A DNA stretch of 11,105 nucleotides from an uncultured Roseburia sp. (lineage in GTDB: Bacteria > Bacillota > Clostridia > Lachnospirales > Lachnospiraceae). Shown piece by piece: positions 1-5,349 of the stretch. The DNA lies in assembly GCA_947070915.1 (NCBI GenBank), contig CAMTDY010000094.1:1-11105 (forward strand), written 5' to 3'. The stretch's first letter is position 1. Each line of letters starts with the position of its first letter. The translations under genes and the position numbers were made by a program. The notes under the pieces were generated by a model. The model saw only the letters and a list, made by a program, of their open reading frames with translations, ran no database searches and was not told where the DNA came from.

Positions 1-79
1 GAAGAGTAAGAAAAAGGAGTACACGAAGGCGCTGCGGAAGGGAGGGCTTCCGAACTATGTGAAGATCGTGGGGATGTGA
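1..79 (+). CDS. 3' end of a BspA-like LRR_5 secreted protein (partial, unit 0 of the tandem array)
   Basis: Only the last 25 codons and the TGA stop are in the window; the gene begins upstream of position 1. The residues read KSKKKEYTKALRKGGLP and end in VKIVGM, the same basic C-terminal tail as the three complete units that follow. Base for base it matches the end of unit 2 (1956-2034), and the spacer after it matches the spacer after unit 2, so the array continues to the left of the window with at least one more unit. The tail type after an LRR_5 domain is common in Lachnospiraceae surface proteins (from memory). Its function is unknown. Confidence 0.85.
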   Translation, partial: KSKKKEYTKALRKGGLPNYVKIVGM

Positions 80-89
80 TTTCTGGTGA

Positions 90-104
90 AAGGGGGTTCC
101 CCTT
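90..104 (+). other. Small GC hairpin in the LRR inter-unit spacer
   Basis: The spacer contains AAGGGG-GTT-CCCCTT, a perfect 6-bp stem with a 3-nt loop. An identical hairpin lies at 2045-2059, and a weaker related form (AAGG, 5-nt loop, CCTT) lies after unit 1 at about 1065-1077. No T-run follows, so it is not an intrinsic terminator. It could be an mRNA processing or stability element in a co-transcribed array. I saw no convincing promoter in the spacers. Confidence 0.35.
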
Positions 105-146
105 CCACTGTAACAGGGGAAGATATGGAAAGAAGGGAAAGAGTTT

Positions 147-1055
147 ATGAAAAAGAATGTGTTCAGTAGGTTAAATACACAAATTCCAAAGCGAGCTATC
201 TGTCTCCTCATCCCCGCCCTGGCTGTCATGCTGCTGTGCACCCACAGCAGCGCGAAAGTGCACAGCGGAACCTTTGAGGGGAATACCAGATGGTACTATG
301 ACACCCGGACAAAGACAGTCACCATCGACTGTAAGGGGCGGATGGAGGACGGCGGCCAGCACGGGGTATCTATGGACTGGAGAGGAAATGAAAGATATCT
401 GAAAGCTCAAAAAGTGGTGTTTAAAAAGGGGATCACCCACATCGGGAAGTTTGCCTTTGATAATTTCCAGAATATAAAGGAAGTGGTGTTGCCGGAAGGA
501 CTGGTATCTATTAGATATTCAGCTTTCTGGAAGACCTATCATTTAAAAAAGATCAACTTTCCTTCCACCTTGAAAAAGATTGAAGGTGATGCTTTTGATG
601 CTTCAGGAATTGAATCTGTGTCCCTGAAACACGTGGAAAAGGTTGGAAGTGGGGCATTTTCCGGAGCAGAGTTAAGGCATGTCACCATCCCCGCTGGCAC
701 ATCATTTGGGAGTTATGCTTTTTGCGGCTGTGAAAAATTAAAAAGCGTACGCTTCGAGGAGGGGGTAAAGACCATAAGCCATAGTATGTTTGCAGTAAGT
801 GGTCTTAGAACGGTTACCATTCCTTCCAGTGTGACGGAGATTGGAGAGCATGCCTTTTTTGCCTTTTCGCCGGAAGAGGGAAAACTGAAGAAGGTCACCA
901 TCCGCTCCACCCAGATCAAAAAGTGGAGGAAGGAGGTTTTCGGGAAAGCCAGGAAGGACCTGGTGATCCGGGTGCCGAAGAGTAAGAAGAAAGAGTACAC
1001 GAAGGCGCTGCGGAAGGAAGGACTTCCGAACTATGTGAAGATCGTGGGGATGTGA
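147..1055 (+). CDS. BspA-like leucine-rich-repeat secreted protein, array unit 1
   Basis: A 302-aa secreted protein. Residues 1-36 form a signal peptide: basic n-region (K14, R16), hydrophobic core at about 18-31, and likely signal peptidase I cleavage after SSA (34-36). Residues 40-80 resemble the small N-terminal strand domain of BspA-like proteins (SGTFEGNTRWYYD, then TKTVTI). Residues 95-255 carry about six LRR_5 repeats with the pattern I..IG..AF....L+.V.LP..L, for example ITHIGKFAF and VTEIGEHAF. The tail 275-302 is basic (VPKSKKKEYTKALRK). Such repeats form a curved solenoid used for adhesion or ligand binding; the ligand cannot be read from sequence. No LPXTG motif or other anchor is visible, so it may be released or held by charge. 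The start has a weak GAAGGGAAAG ribosome site. Unit 1 is followed after 64 bp by unit 2. Confidence 0.85.
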   Translation: MKKNVFSRLNTQIPKRAICLLIPALAVMLLCTHSSAKVHSGTFEGNTRWYYDTRTKTVTIDCKGRMEDGGQHGVSMDWRGNERYLKAQKVVFKKGITHIGKFAFDNFQNIKEVVLPEGLVSIRYSAFWKTYHLKKINFPSTLKKIEGDAFDASGIESVSLKHVEKVGSGAFSGAELRHVTIPAGTSFGSYAFCGCEKLKSVRFEEGVKTISHSMFAVSGLRTVTIPSSVTEIGEHAFFAFSPEEGKLKKVTIRSTQIKKWRKEVFGKARKDLVIRVPKSKKKEYTKALRKEGLPNYVKIVGM

Positions 1056-1119
1056 TTTCTGTGTAAGGGGATTCCTTTATACTGTACAGAGGAAGATATG
1101 GAAAGAAGGGAAAGAGTTT

Positions 1120-2034
1120 ATGAAAAATAATGCGGCCAGTATGTTAAATACACAAATTCCAAAGCGAGCTATCTGTCTCGTCATCGCCACTCTGGCTGTC
1201 ATGCTGCTGTGCACCCACAGCAGCGGCAGCGCCAAAGTGCATAGCGGAACCTTTGAGGGGAATACCAGATGGTACTATGACACCCGGACCAAGACAGTCA
1301 CCATCGCCTGTAAGGGGCGGATGGAGGACGGCGGCCAGCACGGGGTATCTATGGGCTGGCATGGAAATAGATGGTACATGAAGGCGGAACGGGTGGTGTT
1401 TAAAAGGGGGATCACCCACATCGGGGATTATGCTTTTGATAATTTCAGAAAGGTGAAGGAGGTGGTGCTGCCGGAGGGGCTGGTCTCCATCGGATACGCT
1501 GCCTTTGAGGATACAAGTAAGTTAAAGAAGATCAACTTTCCATCCACCTTGAAAAAGATCGAAGTAGATGCCTTTGAATCATCGGGTATCGAGTCCGTCT
1601 CCCTGAAGCATGTGGAGAAGGTTAAGAGTGATTCATTTTCCGGATCGGAGCTGAGGCATGTCACCATCCCCGCCGGTACTTCATTTGGGAGTTATGCTTT
1701 TTGCTACTGCGAAGAATTAAAAAGCGTTCGTATTGAGGAGGGGGTAAAGACCATTAGTCGAAGTATGTTTTCGCGGAGCGGTCTCCGAACAGTTACCATC
1801 CCCGCCAGCGTGATAGAGATTGGAGAGCATGCCTTTTTTGCCTTTTCGCCGGAAGAGGGAAAGCTGAAGAAGGTCACCATCCGCTCCACCCAGATCAAAA
1901 AGTGGGGGAAGGAGGTTTTCGGGAAAGCCAGGAAGGACCTGGTGATCCGGGTGCCGAAGAGTAAGAAAAAGGAGTACACGAAGGCGCTGCGGAAGGGAGG
2001 GCTTCCGAACTATGTGAAGATCGTGGGGATGTGA
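1120..2034 (+). CDS. BspA-like leucine-rich-repeat secreted protein, array unit 2
   Basis: A 304-aa paralogue of unit 1 with the same layout: signal peptide, N-terminal strand domain, LRR_5 solenoid and basic tail. It carries a 6-bp in-frame insertion after the signal peptide (SSGSAKV instead of SSAKV), which keeps the SxA cleavage motif. The differences from unit 1 are spread through the gene: the segment after GVSM (GWHGNRWYMKAERV against DWRGNERYLKAQKV), the repeats at about residues 100-135, and the variable middle at 168-222 (YCEELKSVRIEE, RSMFSRSGLRT). Its last 220 bases are identical to those of unit 3. Many differences are third-position changes, so this copy has been separate from unit 1 for longer than unit 3 has. 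The ligand and anchoring are unknown, as for unit 1. Confidence 0.85.
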   Translation: MKNNAASMLNTQIPKRAICLVIATLAVMLLCTHSSGSAKVHSGTFEGNTRWYYDTRTKTVTIACKGRMEDGGQHGVSMGWHGNRWYMKAERVVFKRGITHIGDYAFDNFRKVKEVVLPEGLVSIGYAAFEDTSKLKKINFPSTLKKIEVDAFESSGIESVSLKHVEKVKSDSFSGSELRHVTIPAGTSFGSYAFCYCEELKSVRIEEGVKTISRSMFSRSGLRTVTIPASVIEIGEHAFFAFSPEEGKLKKVTIRSTQIKKWGKEVFGKARKDLVIRVPKSKKKEYTKALRKGGLPNYVKIVGM

Positions 2035-2508
2035 TTTCTGGTGAAAGGGGGTTCCCCTTCCACTGTAACAGGGGAAGATATGGAAAGAAGGGAAAGAGTT
2101 TATGAAAAAGAATGTGTTCAGTAGGTTAAATACACAAATTCCAAAGCGAGCTATCTGTCTCCTCATCCCCGCCCTGGCTGTCATGCTGCTGTGCACCCAC
2201 AGCAGCGCGAAAGTGCACAGCGGAACCTTTGAGGGGAATACCAGATGGTACTATGACACCCGGACAAAGACAGTCACCATCGACTGTAAGGGGCGGATGG
2301 AGGACGGCGGCCAGCACGGGGTATCTATGGACTGGAGAGGAAATGAAAGATATCTGAAAGCTCAAAAAGTGGTGTTTAAAAAGGGGATCACCCACATCGG
2401 GAAGTTTGCCTTTGATAATTTCCAGAATATAAAGGAAGTGGTGTTGCCGGAAGGACTGGTATCTATTAGATATTCAGCTTTCTGGAAGACCTATCATTTA
2501 AAAAAGAT
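1956..2508 (+). repeat. Right copy of the 1955-bp-period direct repeat
   Basis: Partner of bases 1-553. It begins 79 bases before the end of unit 2, includes the whole 67-bp spacer and ends inside codon 136 of unit 3. The left boundary of identity cannot be set because the partner begins at the window edge. Confidence 0.9.
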
Positions 2509-3010
2509 AAACTTTCCTTCCAGCCTGAAAAAGATCGAAGGTGATGCTTTTGATGCATCAGGAATTGAATCTGTGTCCCTGAAACACGTGGAAAAGGTTG
2601 GAAGTGGGGCGTTTTCTGGAACAGAATTAAAACAAGTTACTATTCCTGCCAGAACATCCTTTGGGAGCTATGCCTTTTCATCCTGTACAAATTTAAAAAG
2701 TGTGCGCATCGAGGAAGGGGTAAAGACCTTTAGTAGCGGAATGTTTTCCCAGTGTGGATTTAAAACGGTTACCATTCCTTCCAGCGTGACAGAGATTGGA
2801 GAGCATGCCTTTTTTGCCTTTTCGCCGGAAGAGGGAAAGCTGAAGAAGGTCACCATCCGCTCCACCCAGATCAAAAAGTGGGGGAAGGAGGTTTTCGGGA
2901 AAGCCAGGAAGGACCTGGTGATCCGGGTGCCGAAGAGTAAGAAAAAGGAGTACACGAAGGCGCTGCGGAAGGGAGGGCTTCCGAACTATGTGAAGATCGT
3001 GGGGATGTGA
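2102..3010 (+). CDS. BspA-like leucine-rich-repeat secreted protein, array unit 3 (mosaic copy)
   Basis: A 302-aa protein with the same architecture as unit 1. Its first 407 bases (2102-2508) equal those of unit 1, so the signal peptide, N-terminal domain and first repeats are the same protein. From 2509 differences appear and become dense at about 2635-2770 (residues 178-223: TELKQVTIPART, SSCTNLKSVRIEE, SSGMFSQCGFKT). From 2791 to the stop it is identical to unit 2. The gene is therefore a recombinant of two unit types around a private central LRR segment. This is the last unit: similarity to the inter-unit spacer stops right after the TGA. Role inferred as for the other units (surface or secreted binding protein). 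Confidence 0.85.
   Translation: MKKNVFSRLNTQIPKRAICLLIPALAVMLLCTHSSAKVHSGTFEGNTRWYYDTRTKTVTIDCKGRMEDGGQHGVSMDWRGNERYLKAQKVVFKKGITHIGKFAFDNFQNIKEVVLPEGLVSIRYSAFWKTYHLKKINFPSSLKKIEGDAFDASGIESVSLKHVEKVGSGAFSGTELKQVTIPARTSFGSYAFSSCTNLKSVRIEEGVKTFSSGMFSQCGFKTVTIPSSVTEIGEHAFFAFSPEEGKLKKVTIRSTQIKKWGKEVFGKARKDLVIRVPKSKKKEYTKALRKGGLPNYVKIVGM
2791..3010 (+). repeat. 220-bp segment identical to the end of array unit 2 (1815-2034)
   Basis: The last 220 bases of unit 3 match the last 220 bases of unit 2 at offset 976, without a mismatch by eye. Unit 1 differs from both over the same stretch (836-1055) at several bases, for example GTGGAGG against GTGGGGG. This conserved 3' cassette codes the last LRR and the basic tail. 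Confidence 0.85.
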
Positions 3011-3013
3011 TAG

Positions 3014-3241
3014 AAATATCTTGGTCAATTCCGTCGAGCTAAGATTACAGAGGAAATGGGTGAGGGGTATGAATTAATCTATCCGGAAGAAGAGCGTATA
3101 GGGATCGATCATGTGATCGTAGATATTGACAGTGGATTATATGAAGATAAAAATATATTTTCTGACTGCAGCCGGTTAAGGGATCTGATCTACCATTATG
3201 GAATATGGTATACGGGAAACAGTATAACAAATACCGAATAA
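3014..3241 (+). pseudogene. Open frame without a credible start, possible remnant of a gene cut by the LRR array
   Basis: From the base after an in-frame TAG (3011-3013) to the TAA at 3239-3241 one frame stays open for 75 codons: KYLGQFRRAKITEE, then an acidic stretch (YELIYPEEERIGIDHVIVDID) and SRLRDLIYHYGIW. The only ATG (3056) would give 61 aa, but its purine-rich AGAGGA lies only 2-3 bases upstream, too close to act as a ribosome site. Residue composition looks like a real globular protein rather than chance, and the open frame begins where homology to the LRR array stops. I infer the 3' end of an older gene whose 5' part was lost. I do not recognise the family. It could instead be a small intact gene starting at 3056, or chance. 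Confidence 0.3.
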
Positions 3242-3438
3242 CCGTATGCTGCTTTGTTAATTATATTCATCGTATGGGGAAGGACTGTTAAGTGGAAAAT
3301 TTGGTTTGATCTAACTCCCAACCTATAGCGCTATATGTCATTCATAGAACCTTTTTTTCATCATTCAACAGCCTGATCATACCTTAGAAAGCCCCCTGGT
3401 GGATCAGGATAAAACGAATCCACACCGTATACCATGGC
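3242..3438. other. Intergenic stretch without a gene between the LRR array and cheD
   Basis: No open frame of note on either strand. It holds a perfect 12-bp palindrome, TATAGCGCTATA, at 3324-3335, and an inverted repeat CCTGATC (3372-3378) / GATCAGG (3402-3408) with a 23-nt loop. The array and the cheCD operon converge here, but I see no hairpin followed by a T-run on either strand, so no clear intrinsic terminator can be called. Confidence 0.6.
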
Positions 3439-3924
3439 TTAAATGATCTTAACCGGCTTTTTGATCGCTTTGATATGAAAGTCACCGTTATCGCAGTGAA
3501 GTTCTACCGTGCGTCCATAATTCAGGCCGGTATCCTCAGCGATCAGCCGTATATTCAGTTTCTTCAGCATTTCTTTTGCGGCCTGGGCATTTCTGTCACC
3601 AATGCTTCCGATATTCGACAGCTGGGCGACGCCGAACATTTTTGCACCGCCGGCGATCTTGGCGACAAGACGGCTCCGGCTGGCACCAGCACGGGTAACC
3701 TGTTTTAATAATTCTTCAATGCCTGTGTCTGCAAACTTTGCAATATTTCCATTATTTTCCGTGGCGGTACTGTCTGGCAGCATATAGTGGACCATTCCGC
3801 CGATTTTTGTCACGGGATCATAAAGGGTGAGCCCGATACATGAACCAAGCCCGATCGTCATAATAACATCAGGTGCTTTACATATATTTAAATCTGCCAT
3901 TCCGACTCTAATTACATTACTCAT
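3439..3924 (-). CDS. cheD: CheD, chemoreceptor glutamine deamidase
   Basis: CheD deamidates specific glutamines of methyl-accepting chemotaxis receptors in the cytoplasm and binds CheC, raising CheC phosphatase activity. The 161-aa product shows the family core: T23 and C29 in TIGLGSCIG, and H46 in GGMVHYMLP. The spacings (6 and 17) equal those of the Thermotoga maritima triad T21/C27/H44, as I recall them. AGGAKMF and IGDRNA follow and are also typical. The ATG at 3924-3922 was chosen because AGAGGT sits 6 bases upstream, overlapping the cheC stop; a TTG 21 bases further upstream has no ribosome site. It lies 10 bp after cheC and is surely co-transcribed. No other che gene is nearby. Confidence 0.94.
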   Translation of the reverse strand: MSNVIRVGMADLNICKAPDVIMTIGLGSCIGLTLYDPVTKIGGMVHYMLPDSTATENNGNIAKFADTGIEELLKQVTRAGASRSRLVAKIAGGAKMFGVAQLSNIGSIGDRNAQAAKEMLKKLNIRLIAEDTGLNYGRTVELHCDNGDFHIKAIKKPVKII

Positions 3925-3934
3925 TTTTTTACCT

Positions 3935-4555
3935 CTACATCTCAAGTCCTAATCCTTTTAATATTTTATCATAGGATTGCTGTTCCGGCATAAGGATAAA
4001 ATAACCGTTGATCATAACTTCATCGCCAAATTCTGTCTGGATCAGCAAAGCGTAGTCACCGTACTGACCGAATTCTATCGCTGGCACGCTTAGTACAGAG
4101 GCAGCCATATCGACAGCAAGATACGGAATTGACGGTGAGATAACAAGATTTGTCATGGTAGACAGTGCCGACAGATAGGATCCGGCGATAATATTACCGA
4201 TCTCCTTCAGGGCAGAGAGATCCATCTCATCAAATTCCTCTTTGTAGGAAACATCCCGCATCATGAGTTTGTTTACAAGATACTGGGCAGAATCCAATTT
4301 CATCAAAAACATCATGCTTCCTTCAATATCCATTTGAATCTCCAGGAAGATGCCGACAATAATCTCATCCTCCGGACAGATGGAAGCTCCCAGTTTTGAA
4401 ACCTCCAGCAGCTCTACTTTTGGCACATTCATGTCAATGCGGATTGAGAGCATGGAGGCGATTGCCGTAGTAGCATTTCCCGCACCAATATTTCCGAGTT
4501 CCTGAAGAACATCAACATATCTTTCATTGATCTCTACTAATGAATAATTGCTCAT
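3935..4555 (-). CDS. cheC: CheC, CheY-P phosphatase
   Basis: CheC removes phosphate from CheY-P and works with CheD in adaptation of the Bacillus/Thermotoga-type chemotaxis system. The 206-aa protein has the two pseudo-symmetric active-site motifs of the family: E19/N22 in LQELGNIGAGNAT, and E118/N121 in LKEIGNIIAGSYL. P45 lies 23 residues after N22, as expected. Both sites look intact, so this is a two-site CheC rather than a CheX or FliY type. The ATG at 4555-4553 is preferred because GGAGG (4564-4560) lies 4-5 bases before it. An in-frame ATG at 4567 would include that ribosome site in the coding region. The gene leads a cheC-cheD operon with its own promoter and a folded leader. Confidence 0.95.
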   Translation of the reverse strand: MSNYSLVEINERYVDVLQELGNIGAGNATTAIASMLSIRIDMNVPKVELLEVSKLGASICPEDEIIVGIFLEIQMDIEGSMMFLMKLDSAQYLVNKLMMRDVSYKEEFDEMDLSALKEIGNIIAGSYLSALSTMTNLVISPSIPYLAVDMAASVLSVPAIEFGQYGDYALLIQTEFGDEVMINGYFILMPEQQSYDKILKGLGLEM

Positions 4556-4669
4556 TGAATCCTCCATTTTATATTCGTTTCATGCAGTCCGGCGTTATCA
4601 CCGGGCATGGCTAAACCGATGCTGACACCGGAAGTGTACAGCGGCATAGCCGTGCAACCATAGTTCTTT
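4556..4669 (-). ncRNA. Structured 5' leader of cheC (unassigned, riboswitch-like)
   Basis: Between the predicted transcription start (about 4669) and the cheC ribosome site the - strand transcript can form two stable helices. The first (4655-4605) is a nested stem: GCACGGCU pairs with AGCCAUGC with one mismatch, then GCCG with CGGU, then CUG with CAG, closed by ACAC-UUCCG-GUGU. The second (4604-4589) is CCGGUG-AUAA-CGCCGG, a 6-bp stem with one G-U pair. They are directly adjacent, and about 24 nt of unpaired A-rich sequence follow before GGAGG. No T-run follows, so this is not a terminator. I looked for the conserved strings of the c-di-GMP-I/II riboswitches and did not find them. The fold is derived by hand. 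Confidence 0.45.
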
Positions 4670-4675
4670 GTTTTT

Positions 4676-4704
4676 ATTTTAATACATTTTTTCTTTCTTG
4701 ACAA
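4676..4704 (-). promoter_or_regulatory. Housekeeping promoter of cheC-cheD
   Basis: On the - strand TTGTCA (4704-4699), a 17-bp spacer and TAAAAT (4681-4676) form a near-consensus sigma-A promoter, placing the transcript start near 4669. I saw no sigma-D (flagellar) type promoter, which would carry TAAA, about 15 bp, then GCCGATAT. The -35 lies within the near-palindrome CTTGACAAG, so it reads as TTGACA on the other strand too. Confidence 0.65.
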
Positions 4705-4739
4705 GTCTGGTATTTTTTCTGCTTTTTGATAAAATAAGA

Positions 4740-4745
4740 TATAAT
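4740..4745 (+). promoter_or_regulatory. Possible -10 element for the P-loop gene
   Basis: A consensus TATAAT lies 42 bp before the start codon at 4788. No good -35 sits 16-18 bp upstream (TTCTGC or TTTCTG). The TTGACA at 4698 is 36 bp away, too far to pair with it. The call rests on the -10 alone. Confidence 0.35.
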
Positions 4746-4787
4746 GACCATATAACACTGGATTCTGGTTTGGGGAAGGAGGCGGTT

Positions 4788-5312
4788 ATGGAACATAGGA
4801 TTGCTGTGATTGGGTACAGTGGAAGCGGGAAATCGACCCTGGCACGAGAACTGGCAGACCAATATGGATGTGAGGTGCTGCACCTGGACTGCGTGCACTG
4901 GCTTCCCGGTTGGAAAGAACGGGACAATGCAGAAAAAGAAGAAATCGTATCCGCTTTTATGGATACGCACAATAGCTGGGTAATGGATGGAAATTACAAG
5001 TCCACCTGTTATGAGAGAAGGATGGAGACGGCTACTGAGATTATTTTTCTGGATTTTCCAGTACATATCTGCCTGTACCGGGCATGGAAGAGATATTTTG
5101 CTTACCGGGGAAAGTCCCGGGAATCCATGACGGAGGGCTGCGAAGAAAAGATTGACGGGGAATTTCTCTGGTGGATCCTGCATAAAGGAAGGGATAAGAG
5201 TCACAAAGCCTGGTATCAGGAGCTCTGTAAAAAATATTCCAACAAGGTGGTAGTGCTGAAGAGTCCCAGAGAGGTGAGAGCATTCCGGGGCAGGCGGCAG
5301 GGGAAACCATAG
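4788..5312 (+). CDS. P-loop NTPase of the FlaR / adenylate-kinase-like family
   Basis: A 174-aa cytoplasmic P-loop protein of the group annotated as 'DNA topology modulation protein FlaR' or adenylate-kinase-related. The Walker A motif is GYSGSGKST at residues 9-17. Other family features follow: LHLDCVHWLPGW (31-42), SWVMDGNY (63-70, the nucleotide/acceptor region), EIIFLDFP (84-91), CLYRAWKR (95-102), YRGKSR (106-111) and KVVVLKSPREV (153-163). The true substrate is not established for the family as far as I know; nucleotide or small-molecule phosphorylation is likely from the fold. The start is fixed by AAGGAGG five bases upstream. The frame extends further upstream, through the promoter region, without a ribosome site. 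It lies 37 bp before the xylanase gene and may share its transcript. Confidence 0.85.
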   Translation: MEHRIAVIGYSGSGKSTLARELADQYGCEVLHLDCVHWLPGWKERDNAEKEEIVSAFMDTHNSWVMDGNYKSTCYERRMETATEIIFLDFPVHICLYRAWKRYFAYRGKSRESMTEGCEEKIDGEFLWWILHKGRDKSHKAWYQELCKKYSNKVVVLKSPREVRAFRGRRQGKP

Positions 5313-5349
5313 ATGCAGAAACAGGCTTTGAATAGAGGAGGGTTATAAA

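Larger units (their letters stand above)
1..553 (+). repeat. Left copy of a long direct repeat with 1955-bp period
   Basis: Bases 1-553 recur at 1956-2508. I compared the two line by line and saw no mismatch; the first difference is C at 554 against A at 2509. The repeat covers the end of one LRR gene, the spacer and the first 407 bases of the next gene, and it runs off the left edge of the window. The period of 1955 bp equals two array units (973 + 982), which points to duplication of a two-gene block or a long gene-conversion tract. Confidence 0.9.

Noticed and set aside
147..239. Lipoprotein signal (VMLLC) in the LRR proteins
   Set aside because: The residue before Cys31 is Leu, whereas a lipobox needs Gly, Ala or Ser there. 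A signal peptidase I site after SSA fits better.
1717..2196. A 159-codon open frame antisense to LRR units 2 and 3, and similar antisense frames in each unit
   Set aside because: These recur in all units because the units are copies; they spread across the gene/spacer junction, have no ribosome site and no recognisable protein. They are shadows of the LRR genes.
1..3010. CRISPR array or mobile element as the cause of the repeats at the left end
   Set aside because: The repeats are whole coding genes about 975 bp apart with no spacers of CRISPR type, and no transposase, terminal inverted repeat or target duplication is visible.
3372..3408. Inverted repeat CCTGATC/GATCAGG as the cheCD terminator
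   Set aside because: The loop is 23 nt and no T-run follows on either strand, so it does not meet the pattern of an intrinsic terminator.
4556..4669. c-di-GMP riboswitch upstream of cheC
   Set aside because: Tempting because of the chemotaxis context, but the conserved strings of the GEMM-I class (GCAAA-type tetraloop receptor segments) and of the class II motif are not seen. Kept as an unassigned leader.
4698..4703. TTGACA as the -35 of the P-loop gene on +
   Set aside because: No -10 lies 16-18 bp downstream (GCTTTT there), and TATAAT at 4740 is 36 bp away. On the other strand the overlapping TTGTCA pairs perfectly with TAAAAT, so it belongs to cheC.
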